DNA of 64,000 bases from Morinoia aosen (Eukaryota > Arthropoda > Malacostraca > Amphipoda > Talitridae). The stretch's first letter is position 1. Each line of letters opens with the position of its first letter. A program made the position numbers and the translations under genes. The notes beneath the pieces were generated by a model. The model made no database searches. It worked only from the letters and a program-made list of their open reading frames with translations, and had not been told where the DNA came from. This document shows positions 43,332 to 57,004 of this stretch, piece by piece. Location of the stretch: assembly GCA_030386875.1 (NCBI GenBank), contig CM059579.1, positions 19,006,484-19,070,483 on the forward strand. Reading direction: 5' to 3'.

Positions 43332-45815
43332 TTATAAAAAAGATGACACTCGTGCAACCAGAAAAATCGTCTTTCCGATGATGGTCGTAATTATTTCTAC
43401 CGCTGAACACAAGATAAGCTATTACAATTTTAAGAGTTTTGACTTTTTTTCATTCAATAATTTGTCTCGAGGCCGGTATGTTAATGAACGATTTCATATA
43501 CTTTTTGAACAAGAAATCATGTCTTCGTAGGAATGTGATCTATACAGGTCAAAGCTCTTCTCAAAATTTTTCCACTTTTCAACTGTTCAGGATGAAAAAA
43601 ATTGATTTCTGTTGTGAAAGTAATTTGATACCTTATAGCGAATCTTTAACTGATTCGTAAACTAACATAAAGTTACTGTTTATTCAGTTGTAGCGGCTGT
43701 ACGTGGTAAAGCACTTTCGGGAGGGTAGGTATGCTATCCTCATGATAAAATGATGAAAAGCTACAACAAAATCTAGACAATGAAGTTGGTTAACTTATTC
43801 CAGAGACTTAGGCTCTGAGTTCTCGAGCCAAAAGTCCTGAGGCTCCTCGATCTTGCTGTACAGAAAAACTTCATACAGACGTCAGCCTTTTCTTCTTGGA
43901 GTTTTATGATCCTCAAATCATATCACTATTGCCTCGGCACCTGAACTTCAGGCTTTTTCTACTGTCGAAGTGTCTTCAGCTTTTTACCATTCTCTTATTC
44001 GCTGCCTCTCATTACAGTTGTCATTCTGCAATCATTGTTCACAATCTCGGATTACAACCGACATAACACGCCACTCTCCGTATAGTTGCGACTCTTGTCT
44101 CACTTGATGTTAGGTTATCGGTGGTTTCCGGTATAAATGTTCGGTGAAATGAATAAATACAGAGTTGGAGTTTCCATGGAATTGAGCAAGTATCAGTAAT
44201 TTTGATTGTGATAAATTTCACAGTTTGAGTTGAGATTTGTGAAAAGTTAGTCGAGCATGTCGCCTGTCAATAGAAATGCGAATTTTGCTCATCAGTACCG
44301 CTACATAATACGTTAAGAAACTTTTAGAGTAGTAACAGTAAGAAATACCTACTTCTCATTTCGTTTACTTCAATTGCGTTTATTACCACGATATTTTGTG
44401 CGCCTGAGTTCAAGAACGCTTTTTGTATAAAAAGTTTCCTTAATTTGTGAGAACTGAGAAACTGATATTGAATGGGTACGAATGACTGACACGAACAATA
44501 AACTGTTCAAAATGTTGGTAAAAATGAAATAAGGTTGGCTTTAATATAGCATCGGAATTCATTTTCCTAAATAATTTCATCTTCCGGTTACGGAATCCAA
44601 AACGAACGACTACCACCCAGCGAAGAGGTAACCACTTACACAAGCTCCCTCATTTTCCACTGTTCGGAAAACTATTTTGAGGCTCGTAAGTCTGCGTCCT
44701 TTAGAATTTTTTTACCAAAGTCCCCAGCTGCACATTGCATCGTATATTGAGTTATTTGAAGAAACATTTTGGCCGTTATAATCTCCTAAGGGGGAGACGT
44801 TGAAGGCATAACCCTTGAGCGTTGAGGATTTGACGCTCCACGAGAATGTTGGATTCACGAGCTCTGCTCGAGTAGATTTAAAGGCAGAGCGACTTCACTG
44901 AGCCTCGGGGAATTGGCGCTCTGTAGTGGTTTAGCTACTTACGGTAGAACTATGAATATATACTTACTACTATGTTCAATTTATTATTATTGACAGAGGC
45001 TCTTTATCTTTTTCACTTCATATTTATCGCATCTTTCATTTAGTTGACACTGCGAAGTGAAAATATTTCCTGCTTATATTTGTGTCTTTTACTCTCTCCA
45101 CATAAGCCGACTGCGAGCTTTTATTAGAATATGAATTCAGGAATAATGGAGCTGGCAAGTCAATTTGTTCAAATGTGTGTTAATTCTCCCTTCCTTTAAA
45201 AGTAGCGACTGAGAAGTTCGAACGTCCTCTTGAATTTGCTTCCTTGGTTCTATACTTCTCCATATCCTGCTGAAGTAATTTTTGCCTATGACAAATATCC
45301 ACCACTTACTGTACACCCGTATAATATGTTATGACTACAGTCTACCCATTCCAAGAGGCGAAAAACGTCACCTTTCCCGAACAATTTTGTTGTTGTTTTT
45401 TAGTAATTCCTAAATTGCAGGTTTGAATTCTCTTAAGCGAACTCGCTGAAATATCAGAAAACTAACCCTGTAATATTTCACTTACCGCTGAAATTTCTGA
45501 GCGATGCCATATGACGAAGGCTGAAGTGCCTATCACGATATCCCTTCTTTCAACAACAAAAATATTTGGTTGATTTACGTTGCTTTCTTTACAGTTTCCC
45601 TTATCCCCCAGAAGAGGGCGTGTGTACTTGGGATCCGTCACGGGTTGAATTCTTATCTCACTGCTGCGGTCATTAATCTTGAGATCCTAACAATAAATGT
45701 AGATATTTCAGCGTTTTAGTATCATTTTATGTTGATTTCAAAAGGCAAACAGGACTTTTTCTGGATCCTCGGAGTATTTTCTCTCATTAATTCCATTATT
45801 TTTTATTTTTTTTAT
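43332..45815. other. Intergenic sequence, no gene recognised
   Basis: Unique sequence. At 44060-44080 cataacacgccactct recurs as cataacacgccattct at 60802; too short to interpret. Confidence 0.45.
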
Positions 45816-45924
45816 CTTGACCGGGGGAAAGCGTCATGGCGTCCTGGCGTTAGTTATAAGGCATTTGAAAATCCAATGTACAAGGTGATATGTATCAGGC
45901 TTGGTTGGAAATAAAGCATCCGTA
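45816..45924 (+). mobile_element. SINE tail copy without tRNA head
   Basis: Starts cttgaccgggggaaagcgtc after a T-rich run and ends ggaaataaagcatccgta followed by ttattattcattatt. By eye it matches the last 109 bp of the SINE at 25053-25161 with one difference (gcttggttgg versus gcttgattgg). The tRNA-like promoter and body are missing. It is either a 5'-truncated SINE or the end of a LINE with the same tail. Confidence 0.85.
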
Positions 45925-48900
45925 TTATTATTCATTATTATTAATCATGTGTTCATTTTCTTCGGTTACGATATTTAGTGTGCTGCCGGTTATCTCTCGC
46001 GAGACGAACTATATGGAATAATTCTGATTTTTATTGATATTGTAACGTTGACTCGTATCGGGCCAATCACATCCCTTTTCAAAACAAATGTGAATTAATA
46101 CATTTAGGTAAAGATTACAATTTATTACCGAAGAACTAATCTGACGTATATGATATTTCTGATTGAATCTACAAGTTTTCATCCACATTACGTCCTGGGG
46201 GCTATAAAATCGAGTGCTGTTTAATGATCAATAATGTATCAAGATACTCAGCTTTATGAGAGTTGTTTCACACGATTGGGAGTGCGCCTTGAACTAGCAG
46301 TTGCGAAGCTGTAATTTACAGGCTTTCCAGCACCTCCCAGAATGAAGGTCGTCTCAGGACAAGCAACTTGTCTATGCGGGATCTATAGGTGAAAATCTGA
46401 CTCTGATGTAATAAGTTCAGCAGCCTGCAACACGATGGGTGAGAGCAAGACTACGTGAACAACGTACTCCTGTTTTTGGTGAGCTCTAGCTCTCAACTAT
46501 CACCCTCGGCTGTGCGAGGTAGTTTCGTTTCCCATGGAAAAACGAATCGGACGTATTCGTTTGAACGAGGCTTGAGAAATGTCTAAATCATCCTAGCGTG
46601 CACGGAAATATGTTTAAACGAATCAATAACCTACAAATGAAAACCTATAATGGAATTCCTCCTAAAATATCAAATAATAGCATTATAGAGTAAATAAAGA
46701 TCTGAAGATGTCTTGAGTGGCGGTTGCAGACAACTCAAAGCTTGCTTGAAGGGGAATGCCAATGTAACGCGTGAGTGATAGAGACGCTGCCGTTGTATGA
46801 TGAAACTTTATTCTGAGGGAAGGCTTCCGAGATATTCGTAGGTTGAGCTTAATTGATCTCGTAGAAAACTCGTGACAAATTGTATCTTCAAGTACGATCA
46901 ACGCAGTTCTTTTTGGAGACCCAAAGTGAGCAGGCATGTCACAATATTCCATAGAACAGAAATATTCATAAGTAGCCGTGAGATATGATGAATCATATCA
47001 TATTATTTCGGCAATATATTTCTCGAATCAAAGAGTTCACTTCATGTCATTTTCTCCTTTTTTGGACCGAGGTTGTGTGCGTAGGCCACAGCTCTTCTTT
47101 CGACCTTCTGCATCCAGGTCCCGTAATTTAGTTAGTAGTTTTTGAACACAGAAAGCCGCGCGCGCGTAAACACTTATTCTGGTGGAATGATGAAGTATTC
47201 TGCATGAAGAGATTGGCTCAGGGCTCCGTCTTGAAAATCACTATTATAAAAGGAGCCGTGTCCGTCCGTCAATGTGTCACACCCACCAGCCGAAAGTGTG
47301 ATGAGCGTATCTAGCTGTGATCCAAGCTTCATCAACTCCACAATTATTTTCGGAATATTAACCCAGCAAATTCTAAGTCGGAATGAAAATCACGTGTATT
47401 GGTAGGTTAGATTAGGTTGCATAGAATATCAGCAGTTGAGACAGAGGAAAGTATAGGAAAGGTATAAAATTGCATAGAAAATCGTAGGAAAGCCATGTTA
47501 AAGCTCAGTTGGTCGGCCACTTTAACAAGGAAGCTTAATGACTATTTTGGATAGGAGTTTCACCAGCGCACAAGATTAAAAGTGTTTTAATCGCGGGTTC
47601 TGATGGGTTGGATATATTTGTTTTTGATCCACATCTGAAGTATATTTTTTAGGGAATTATCGATTCGAGTCATTTATGACGGATCGAGTACAACAAAAAA
47701 CCTTACACCTCGACCTTCTCCCAGCGCCAGCAGCGTAACATCACCTGTTCCCTCCTTTTAAAAAAAAGGTGTGTACAAGTGTATTATAAAAAAGGATCGA
47801 ATACAAAAAAATCATTAAAAAAACAGAAATAAAATTCGATGAACAAATAATACAACTTCGGGGGAAACGATGATCGTAATTTTGATTCTGTTATTGATTC
47901 TTTTCCCAATTCATTTTTGCAGAGCAGACACCGATGTCCGGTTGATTTTTCTGTCGCCCAATTAAGACGTCGTTCGTTACGGTGGTTACAAACTCCGTTA
48001 ACCACATCTCACACTCATTCAGGTTTGGGTTCCCACCCGTGCCAGTTTTGCCGACTCCTCGATAATACCGCGGTTTTGCCCACAATCTATACTTCTGAGT
48101 GCCTGTTGTTAGCGAGTTTGTTTTGTTTTGACATGAGTTACAAGGAAAAATGTCCTCTTTTCTGAAGCAGAAGAGAGAGGCGAAACTGTAAGGTTCGTCA
48201 TAAAATCAGAAAGTATTTTGAATTTTAGGTTACGTAATCTAACTTTGATTTTGCACAACGAATAAAAGGTATCATGGATAGATTTATTCGACACTGTTAC
48301 ATCTTTCAACTGTCGGAACAACCTCCATTAATCGTTCAGTATATTAAGTTGATGTTCAGTTACAAGAGGGGCAAATGTAGCGCCATGTTCATTAGTAAAC
48401 TAGGATATTTAGTGAGATCTTGAGCCGCAGCGAGAGCTCAAATTAATCTTTGATCCCGATTTGAATAATTTTGTATCCCCGAACAGAAATGCTGCTTTTA
48501 TTGCAAACACTCGGGGACCAAGAAATTTAAACAATCACTGCTATATTTCGTTTTGCCGACTACTTCAATTTGCGCAAGGGTTAATTACTTCGTACATCGT
48601 CTACCGAAATGAAATAGTTTAATGGTTTATGCAGCTGTTTGTTCTTTTGATAAATATATGATATTTTTGAGGCATTAGTAACCGTTTTTAATGAAATATC
48701 TTAATATGGTACGGTATTCCGAGTAGATCGAAGAAAACGGCATGTAAAGTTTAAAGTGTTTAGACTAGAATTCAGGGTTCAGAGTACTAATTTTTCTAGT
48801 ATGTAGTTCAAAAAGAGAAGCTTGTGCTGAGTTCCGGCATTTTTTCCAGCTTCCAAGATGGCAGCCGCCGCATTATTCTTGTCAACTTGGAATTCAGATT

Positions 48901-50770
48901 GAAAATAAAGCAGTAATGCGTGCCACTGCTAAAGAATTTTAATTACATTGGCACACGATCGATGACGTGCGAGTCTGTTCTGGGTTAGGTATTTTGACGT
49001 CTTGCATGTGAGCTAAATCTTTTATTTGCTTTCTAATTTTTGAGAAATAGGAGGATATGTCATTCGTAAAGATTTCAAGATATGATGTAACACTTTAACT
49101 GCATGACTTGCACGTAAAGCGAACGAATGACGCACTCAAATAATAGCAAAAAGAAATGGCTTTTCGTTGTTTTTCCGAGCGTTAGTAGTTATTTGTTTAC
49201 TTAATCTTTTCAAAATTTGAAAAATTTCACAACTAGTATCTAGTTCGCATAAGTTAACACATGCAGAGTGAAATTTAAGGACACACTCTCCGCTTTGCGC
49301 AAAATGAATTATTTCATTGCACCTCTGAGACATTCAGCGGTGCTCTGTCGTGAAGAACTTACGGACAGAAGTTAAACAGTGCCACAATTGGAGAATGCGA
49401 TGTCATGAAATTTAATTTCCACAAAATCAATGTCTCAAAAAGCACTTCGAGACACTGATAACTAAAACGCTTGGAGTCCAATTTTGATCCCATCATAGCA
49501 AAACAATAATCCCCTCTATACCCTATAATTCTGCACACAAGGATGCATTCCTTATAAGCGGTTCTTCAACAGACTCGTATATTCTTCCCGACGTTCCACT
49601 TTCAACAGAAACTTTGTCTAGTAAATTTCCAACTACATCGCTACTATGAACATCAAATATCTAATGAAGATTGCCAAAACTTGCGGTAATGATATACCCT
49701 AAGTCTCGTTAACAATTATTTAGTTTATTTATTTTGTCCGTGTTAGCAATGTTCAGTTTTTCTTGGAGAACAATTCGTTCTCGGATGCGATAAGACGCTT
49801 TTGTTCCTCGCATTTTACCACCTTACGCAGTATGACTGTCATGAAGGGCTTTCTTACACACTTCTATGAGGGGACCAGCGTGAGTAAATGTCATATGATG
49901 TTCAGCAATGAAAGCAGATATCGTAAGTTCTGCCTTTTCCACCTCCTTTTATTTTGTAGGCGTCGCAAATCTAACTTCGTGGTTGACTTTGAACTTTCGT
50001 GTTCTCGTGTTTAACTGTTTTACTGTGCAATGACGACGTTGGTTTGTTTGCGTTTCATATTTTTGCACTGCAGTATATGCAGTAGCTGCATCCTTTTTCA
50101 CTCGGATCTTCTTGAGGCCTCTTTCTCAGATTTTCATGGATGAATCCCTCTTCTTTGAAAAATTACTCATACCACTTTTGAAAATTTTTTCAAGATGACG
50201 AGCTATTTTTAATATTAGCACATCTGAAATAAAAATATGAGCATACATTAATAGAAATTCCCCATCAATAAATGGACAATCTAAGTTATACGAACAAGAT
50301 GCGTGTCAACTCTGCCTACAATTCGGTAAGGACGCGAAGTACTCTTAAGGCAATGTCAGTGGCGCGAAGCATAAGGGTCCGCCCCTCTCCGAATGCAAGT
50401 TTCTTGTTTAAATTTGAGTAAGAAAGAGATTGAATACGCTCTACTCTTTCCTGTACTTTTGTATCTGGAACGCTCAATCATACAGTGTAAAAATTGATGG
50501 CACTTTAGTTACAATTTATTGTGCTTAATGAAAAACACAGATTTAGAGCATTTTTAAATAACTACACCAGAAGCCGAGGAGATGTGCAAAATAAAACAGA
50601 TCTAGGAGGAAAAACTCAGCGCTGGGAGCCCTGGATTAACTTTCCATGTAAAATGTGTCACTTGCACTGCCTTGGTCGTTCACATCACGAACTTCATCTC
50701 ACGAACAAAGCAGTTCGGATATCTTATTAAGAACAGCCAGTTTTTGAGAGCGCATTAAAAATACCTTATC
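45925..50770. other. Intergenic sequence, no gene recognised
   Basis: 47238-47290 (tcactattataaaaggagcc, tccgtccgtcaatgtg) resembles a Helitron 5' end but no 3' end was found. 47918-48090 is more GC-rich and open on both strands without a known motif. 48850-48870 contains ccaagatggcagccgccgc. Otherwise nothing specific. Confidence 0.4.
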
Positions 50771-50782
50771 GCAAAGAGTTCA

Positions 50783-51229
50783 TTGCAAATAGCTCATCAC
50801 ACACAGCACATCACGAACAGCGCATTACAAACTGCGCCTGACGAACAGCGCATCAATAGCAGCTCTACATCAAAAAATTGGATGTTGGGGCAGAAGCATG
50901 CGTGCGCTAGTCAGATTCACTCAATTTCTTGCGGTTCTCACCATAAAATGTGGGAATTTAATCAAGATATCGAGTCAGCACTCGGCCAATATTGCGAGGG
51001 AGCATCACTGCCAGTGTTGTCACAGAAAACTTTCACGACTTTTATCAAAACAAGCCCTCGGAAAAGAGCTCGTCGACCTAGGATTTCCGAGGTAAGCCAG
51101 CTCCATCGAACAAATTTGACAAGCTCGGAACGCGTTCCCCTCAACAATCTCCTCAGTCGATGGATTAAAATTTGTGGTTTTCTCAGTGAGATTTTCCTTA
51201 GATCTCGCCGACGGCAGGAAAACTATTAG
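50783..51229 (+). other. Longest non-repetitive open frame (148 codons), unassigned
   Basis: Open from ATG 50783 to a stop at 51229, the longest frame in the window not made by an array. It begins in a His/Gln-rich, loosely repetitive stretch (catcac, gcgcatta repeats, 50770-50860) and later holds a basic piece (KTSPRKRARRPRISEVSQLH). A donor-like gag|gtaagc lies at 51090. No signal peptide, transmembrane segment or known domain was recognised. In A+T-rich DNA with a GC-richer patch this length may be chance; kept as a low-confidence candidate, not called a gene. Confidence 0.15.
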
Positions 51230-54124
51230 GAGTCAAGAGGGAGAGTTTCGCCAAGCGCTGCTCTTTGCGGAACTGGAACTGAGGTATCGTGGATCTTGAT
51301 AGCATCATTCCAGCGAGCACAATTATTTAAAGTATGTCGAGGTTAAACCTTCATTTTCCCTTGTTAATATTTTATATCAAAAAGAAAATAATAATATGAC
51401 AGACATAATTTTCATTTCTGTGTTATCAAAATAGTGTTCAACCTTAAACTGTTTAAGTTAAGGGAAAGAAACGGATCCGTGCCTACAACATGTTTAACGC
51501 AGATCATGGCTCTTGCTGGTTGTTTTCGCTGGAAGCTCTTCTCAACTCCTGCTCTTCGCGACTGTGAAATCCAGAATTCTAGTAGCAATATCTCAGAGAA
51601 GGGAAACTCGACAATAACTTCATCTGAAAATACTGGTCTTTAGAAGTAATTTTACACTAAATTTACACGCATGGCAAACATAAGGTTTCTTATTTTCACT
51701 CTATTTTATTTGGAACTTAAACATCTGCTGTAAGTGATAAAAAGAAGTTATCCTGGTGTTCCTCTAGGCCTACGAATGTCCTACGAAAAATAAATGCTTG
51801 GTTTGTCTTGTGTTATTATAACTTGGATGTATTTTTTGAATAAGATGAATTATACTGATCTTATCGGCATGTGCATGTTTTTGTCTGTCTTGCAATCGAG
51901 AGCACTGTGTAACAATTTGTTGTTGCGCGTGTGAAAGCTGTATAACTTTTATTTTCCTAGCGTACAAAACATCACGCTCTTATACACGTGAGTTTCTTAG
52001 AATCTCAATCCAAATACATACATCGTTGTTTAATCGACAATAAGCCGAGCGTACAATAAACGAAGTAAAGGTAAAACATCGAACACTCAATATTTTGACT
52101 CTGATTTACAGACGCATTCACATGTTAGTGTGAATTTTACCTTTTTTTACCATAACTAGGAGCGTACGAGGCAAAGCTATATGGAGTTTGCTGTCGCTAA
52201 ATTTCGTACAAAAATATTGATAATTTTAATATTTTTTGATGCATGTTTCATAACAACAGCTTAATGTACCTCTGTACTTGAAAACTGAGTCGCTAATATT
52301 AACGTCGTAGAACTCTGTTTAAGTACAACTGGTAGCATTCCATATACTACGCGTGAATAACAATGAAATAATTTACTGTGCGTGCATGCAGCGGAGAGCC
52401 TTACCGCCTTACCTACCGCCTTACCTAGAGCCTTACCGACCTTACCGCTGTATAGGTCATCTCATGCGGACTATGTATTAGTTGTGAATTTTTTATATTT
52501 TGAATAAATTAAGTAACAAAATAACTCGCTCTATTTTTGAAGCATCTGTATTTGGACGAAGCTCGATGACAAAACAGAGAAAAATTACTTTTGAGAGTTG
52601 AGATAAACAAGAGATAGAAGGAATTTCATTGTTAATTCTGTGCTTCATTTTCCTGGTTTGGAAATAGCTCAATGTTGTTATTATTTGGTGATTCTTCGTT
52701 TCCGTTAAAATTATCAATACTATTTCTGATTTCGTATGTGTCCCCATTCTCATTTATTGCAAAATTTTCTGTTTTCCAATGCTTACTCGAGTGTCGTGAT
52801 CAATGTACCAGTACTTATCTTAGTATCACCCTCTTACGTCGAGGCCATTACTATCACCCCAAAAATCATTCCGTGTCGAGTTCTTGTGCAGGTGCATTTA
52901 ATTAGAAGTTTTTTTTACCCTAGAGCTGGCCCACGATGATGCTGGAAAATGTCGTTGAATTTTGCGAGATGACTGCACCGACAAAAACGCGGGGCGATTG
53001 GCAGAAGCGTGGCGTGTTTTGACGTGGCTTTCATCCTACGGCGCCACATTCAATGCTATTGTTATTGCATGGAACTGATCGAGCTCTGAATGTACATAGC
53101 CTCGAATGTTACAGCAGACACAAATCTTCGCTTCTATGTTCATTTTGTGTTCTTGACGTGATTTAAAATCTGGGGTGTATTTAGTCTCAGTACGCTACCC
53201 GGGTCGCGCTCACTCGAGTCATCTCTCAGGTATGAAGTTTGAAATTAGGAAAGATTTTTGCGGTCTCATTTGAACTAATTTTACTGAATTTTGACCATTT
53301 TTTGGAAAAGTCATGTGTTATGAGGCATGAAGTAATACGAAAAAAGTGGCTGCTAAAAGTCTGAGCTATGAATGTAGTATATGTAAACCTTGAACGATCG
53401 GAAGTTGAACGACTCATGTTTAACGGACACGTTCTCTTGAAATGGGTCATTTGTAAACTTTTAAGGAGGAGAGTTAAGGAAGTAAAATAATATAATTAGA
53501 AATTTTACCATAGAGCATTATCACAAACTTTGTTTGAAATTTTATTCATTTTTGTTAGTTACCTCAAGATACATCATAGCTTTGTCTTTAGGTAGCCTTG
53601 ATGAACTCTGACATCCATACACCGGAACTAAGCTATTTAATTTCACTTCTCATTGCAGAGAAGGTGTTAATATTTTTGATGAGTTTCAATAATTATCGTT
53701 TCCAGGATTAAAAATTATAGCCTTCATATATTTGTAACAAAAAATTCAGGGCTGCTATAAATTGTGGGGTTTTAGGGGAAAGTTTCGTAAATTTACAGAA
53801 AAGTGTTGCTTGTCACGCGCGCGCTAGTGAGGGAGGCGTCAGTGGGTGCGGTGTGGCGGTGAGTTTGACTCAGAGCCTGTTAGACCAAAAACTAAAATAA
53901 ATTAAAAAAATAAATGAATGAAGCCAGCAGAGGCCGGGTCATCCAATTATTTACGTCGTCATTGCGGGACAGCTTGCAGCGTAAGTTTTAGTTTGTGGCA
54001 ATGTTACGGGCTGCAACACGTAGCGTAAGCAAGAAAAGTTAACTTCCAGGAACTTATGATGCCATCTGTCCCACAATGATGTTATGAATAAATAGGTAGT
54101 ACTGCCCCTTTTGAAAGCGGAAAA
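51230..54124. other. Intergenic; short repeat at 52400-52450
   Basis: accgccttacctaccgcctt and agagccttaccgaccttacc form a small imperfect tandem repeat of cttacc(g) units at 52400-52450. The rest is unique sequence without recognised genes. Confidence 0.45.
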
Positions 54125-54360
54125 ACTCTCAACCTTACACACTATCTATTTCTCTACTCCCTCAATCTAATGAATTATCTTGGTATTCTCTCAACCATAG
54201 AAGTTATCTATTTCTCAACTCTTTCAACCTTAGGAATTATCTGCATCCCTATTTTCTTAATCTAGGAATTAGCTATCGCCCTACTCTCTTAACCTTAGGA
54301 ATTATCTACATCCTTATTTTCTCGATCTTAAGAATTATCTATTTCCCTTCTCTACCCTGA
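54125..54360. repeat. ~33-bp pyrimidine-rich tandem repeat, about 7 diverged copies
   Basis: Units such as aaccttaggaattatctgca + tccctattttctt, with aatctaggaattagctatcg variants. Period varies 30-36 bp, suggesting an old array. Confidence 0.8.
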
Positions 54361-55685
54361 ATCACAAAAAAATAACGTGAAGATTTTTTCTTTCATATTT
54401 TTTTGATTTAGCCTTACCGGTGGTATTTTGTGACAAAAATGGATGAAGATATTAATTTGGTGCTTTCTTACATTTCATGACTCAAAGCAGTAAAATCTTG
54501 ATCAATTTCACTATTGAGACACTTTGAAATATTTCGTGAATACTGCGTCTACAAATTCTCCAGCATGTTGAAGTAGCTCCAGCCTGCAAGTATGACACTC
54601 TTGCAGTGCAAAGATCAAAACACTAATCGCTGCTCAATAACTGAATATCGATGCACTTGTACCAAGAGTAATATTTTTAAATATTTCCTCCCTAATTTCG
54701 AGTTTTTTCACTTCTCAAACACACTAATAACATGCCACGGTCGAAATTTAATTCGGATAAGAACTCTCCTTATGTATATATAGGCATAGTGACATCGAGG
54801 CGCTCACTCAGAGCACGGTGATGGGTCGGCCCATTTTTACTCCGTATTTCTAGTTCTTCTTTTTGTTTCATCGAGATACGCTCTCTTCTCACTTAGTAGA
54901 GGGCTGTACTGAGGCTCTGAAATTTTGCGCCGTTGTTGTGCCATTTGAGCTCAAACTTCTCCGAAATTTTCTGTGAGAGTTGTCTTCTGGAGATGCACCT
55001 TGTCGCTGCTAAGTGTATTTTTAGTGAATTCGGGTTTTAAACGTTTAGGTAAGAATAATAATTTTAATTTGAGGTCGCAGTAGATTCTTCATTGAAATGA
55101 TGTCAACCCTCTCTGGTTATTGTGTTGATAAACGTTGGCGCCACGGAACATATACAGAACCTGTTTTCTAGAAATTTGACAGGGTTACTTCTTCTATCCA
55201 TGCATCGGATTTGTTCTCCCAATTAACCCAGCTAAAACTTTGATGAGAGAGCTAGAATTCGTTCACCTGTTGTCAGTGCCCTTTACGTGCCATTAATTTT
55301 TAAAAATTGCGTTCGGTCAAAGATTGAACTGAGAATTTTTCTGCTCAGCTTTCAATTAGCGGAAGATTTGAGCAGGTCCATGTCCATTGTCTCGTATACG
55401 TGAGTAATTGATGGCTCGTCCATGTACTCTGCCAGTAACACATACACATGGTTGTTATTCAGGAAAAGCTGCAGATTTGCAGTTGTTTTTCCGCCAAATC
55501 TGCGCGTTGGCCAGCGGGCCTTGGCTCAGCACCTGACCTGATCCTGCCGTAATGGAGCACAAATAATACACTCGCTGTAATACCGTGCGAGCTGCGGCTC
55601 ACTTCTGCTCAGGTCTAAAGCTCCTAAATTAAAACTTCTACATGAAGTCGACTTATTTCGTTCCTGGGGGAGTTTGATGGTTGAA
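54361..55685. other. Intergenic sequence, no gene recognised
   Basis: Unique sequence. 55490-55620 is GC-richer (cgcgttggccagcgggcctt, ccgtgcgagctgcggctcac), unassigned. Confidence 0.45.
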
Positions 55686-55689
55686 ATCT

Positions 55690-56105
55690 AACTTTAGTTT
55701 TGGAGTATTCCCCCAGGTTGATATAACTATTTTATACTTATTATGCTTACCCCATGGGGAAGAAAGAAAGTCCCAAACTAGACATTAAATTGTCCTCCCT
55801 TGCGTTGAAGTAAAGTGAGGTTTTTGTTTTGCAACGGACCATCTTTTTTTCTATTCCTTGATGTCCTTTTTTCACCGGCAGTTATTTCCTTTTTCAATTT
55901 TTATCTTGTTTTGTAAACTTATTTCAGTCTTGCATTTTTATGTCCAGAGTGTGAAAACACAGTTGTTTACCCGTTTAGATTCCCTGTTCCCTTAATTCCA
56001 TACTAATTGGTGCCTTCCTACTTCCTCTCTTTGAAAAATCGGTGTTGTGGTTAGGGAAGCTTAAATTAGCTTACAATGTAATCTACTCTAACCTGAATTA
56101 TGTTG
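55690..56105 (+). repeat. R1 dispersed repeat, copy G, diverged
   Basis: Recognisable but old: tcccccaggttgatataact, ttgcaacggaccatcttttt, tttttatcttgttttgtaaa, gattccctgttcccttaatt, ccatactaattggtgccttc and ggttagggaagcttaaatta. Slightly longer than the others owing to small insertions. Confidence 0.8.
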
Positions 56106-57004
56106 AAGTAAAATCTAATCTAAAGTATTCTCTAAGATTTAAATGTCATTGTTTCATACGGAACAATTACTTGAACTCGATTACTCAGCGCACAGAGTTG
56201 TTTTTCACACTATTTACCCTCATTTATATTTCCTTTTGTTTGCAATGCATTCAAAGAACATTTTCACCAGCTAAAAGTGGTTTTGGTTGCCTTATCAGGA
56301 TGACATATTTAGTTTTTTCTACAAGGATTTCTACCTCTATTGGAGATGAACGCTTGTAGCGATGAAAATTCTTCATCGTTATTCGCCTGATTTATTTCTC
56401 AAGTTTAATTGCATTGGGCATGCTAATAATTAGCTCCTAATTCATTGTTTCATACGCCTGTTAGAGAGATGAACTCATTTGCCTTCATTGTATCAAGCAG
56501 GAGAATCAATCAGTTCGTCTCGCTGCACGGACCTAGAAATGTAGCTCTAATAAGCTAGGCTGGTCCGACCACGTCCAGTGTCCGGGTGAGTGACGGCTTC
56601 ATATCTGGTGTGGACTCGATGTGATGATAGTGTTGGTCAGCTCACACCTTATGTTTCGCGCTGGGAGATTGTTACGTGCAACTGAAATGTAAGCCAAGGA
56701 ATTATTGTTGTACTGACCTCCGGTCGGGTGATCTGTTTTGAAGCTCGTAATTTATTAGTGACCATCATTTGTATCACGTCATATCAGTGGTCTGTCATGT
56801 TACACCACCAAATGAAAGTTGAACTTTTATTCAAAGGACGTCGTCGAAGTGATGCAGTTGGCTGCGGAAGTCCCCTAAGAAAGGATGTTTTATTGCAGTC
56901 GGGAATGATACGCATAATCTTGGTTTTTTTATTTTACAAATGCAAATTAACTAACTTCAGGAAGCAAGGGCGGTTACATCCGAAGGAGATGGCATCCATT
57001 CTCG
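56106..57004. other. Intergenic sequence, no gene recognised
   Basis: Unique sequence with open frames up to 105 codons that run out of copy G; no recognised domain. Confidence 0.45.

Noticed and set aside
47238-47300. Helitron 5' end (tcactattataaaaggagcc)
   Set aside because: Only the A+T-rich start and tccgtccgtc resemble Helitrons; no CTRR end with hairpin was identified.
52400-52450. Cluster of ttaccgcctt units as a regulatory array
   Set aside because: Short and irregular; simple slippage is the simplest explanation.
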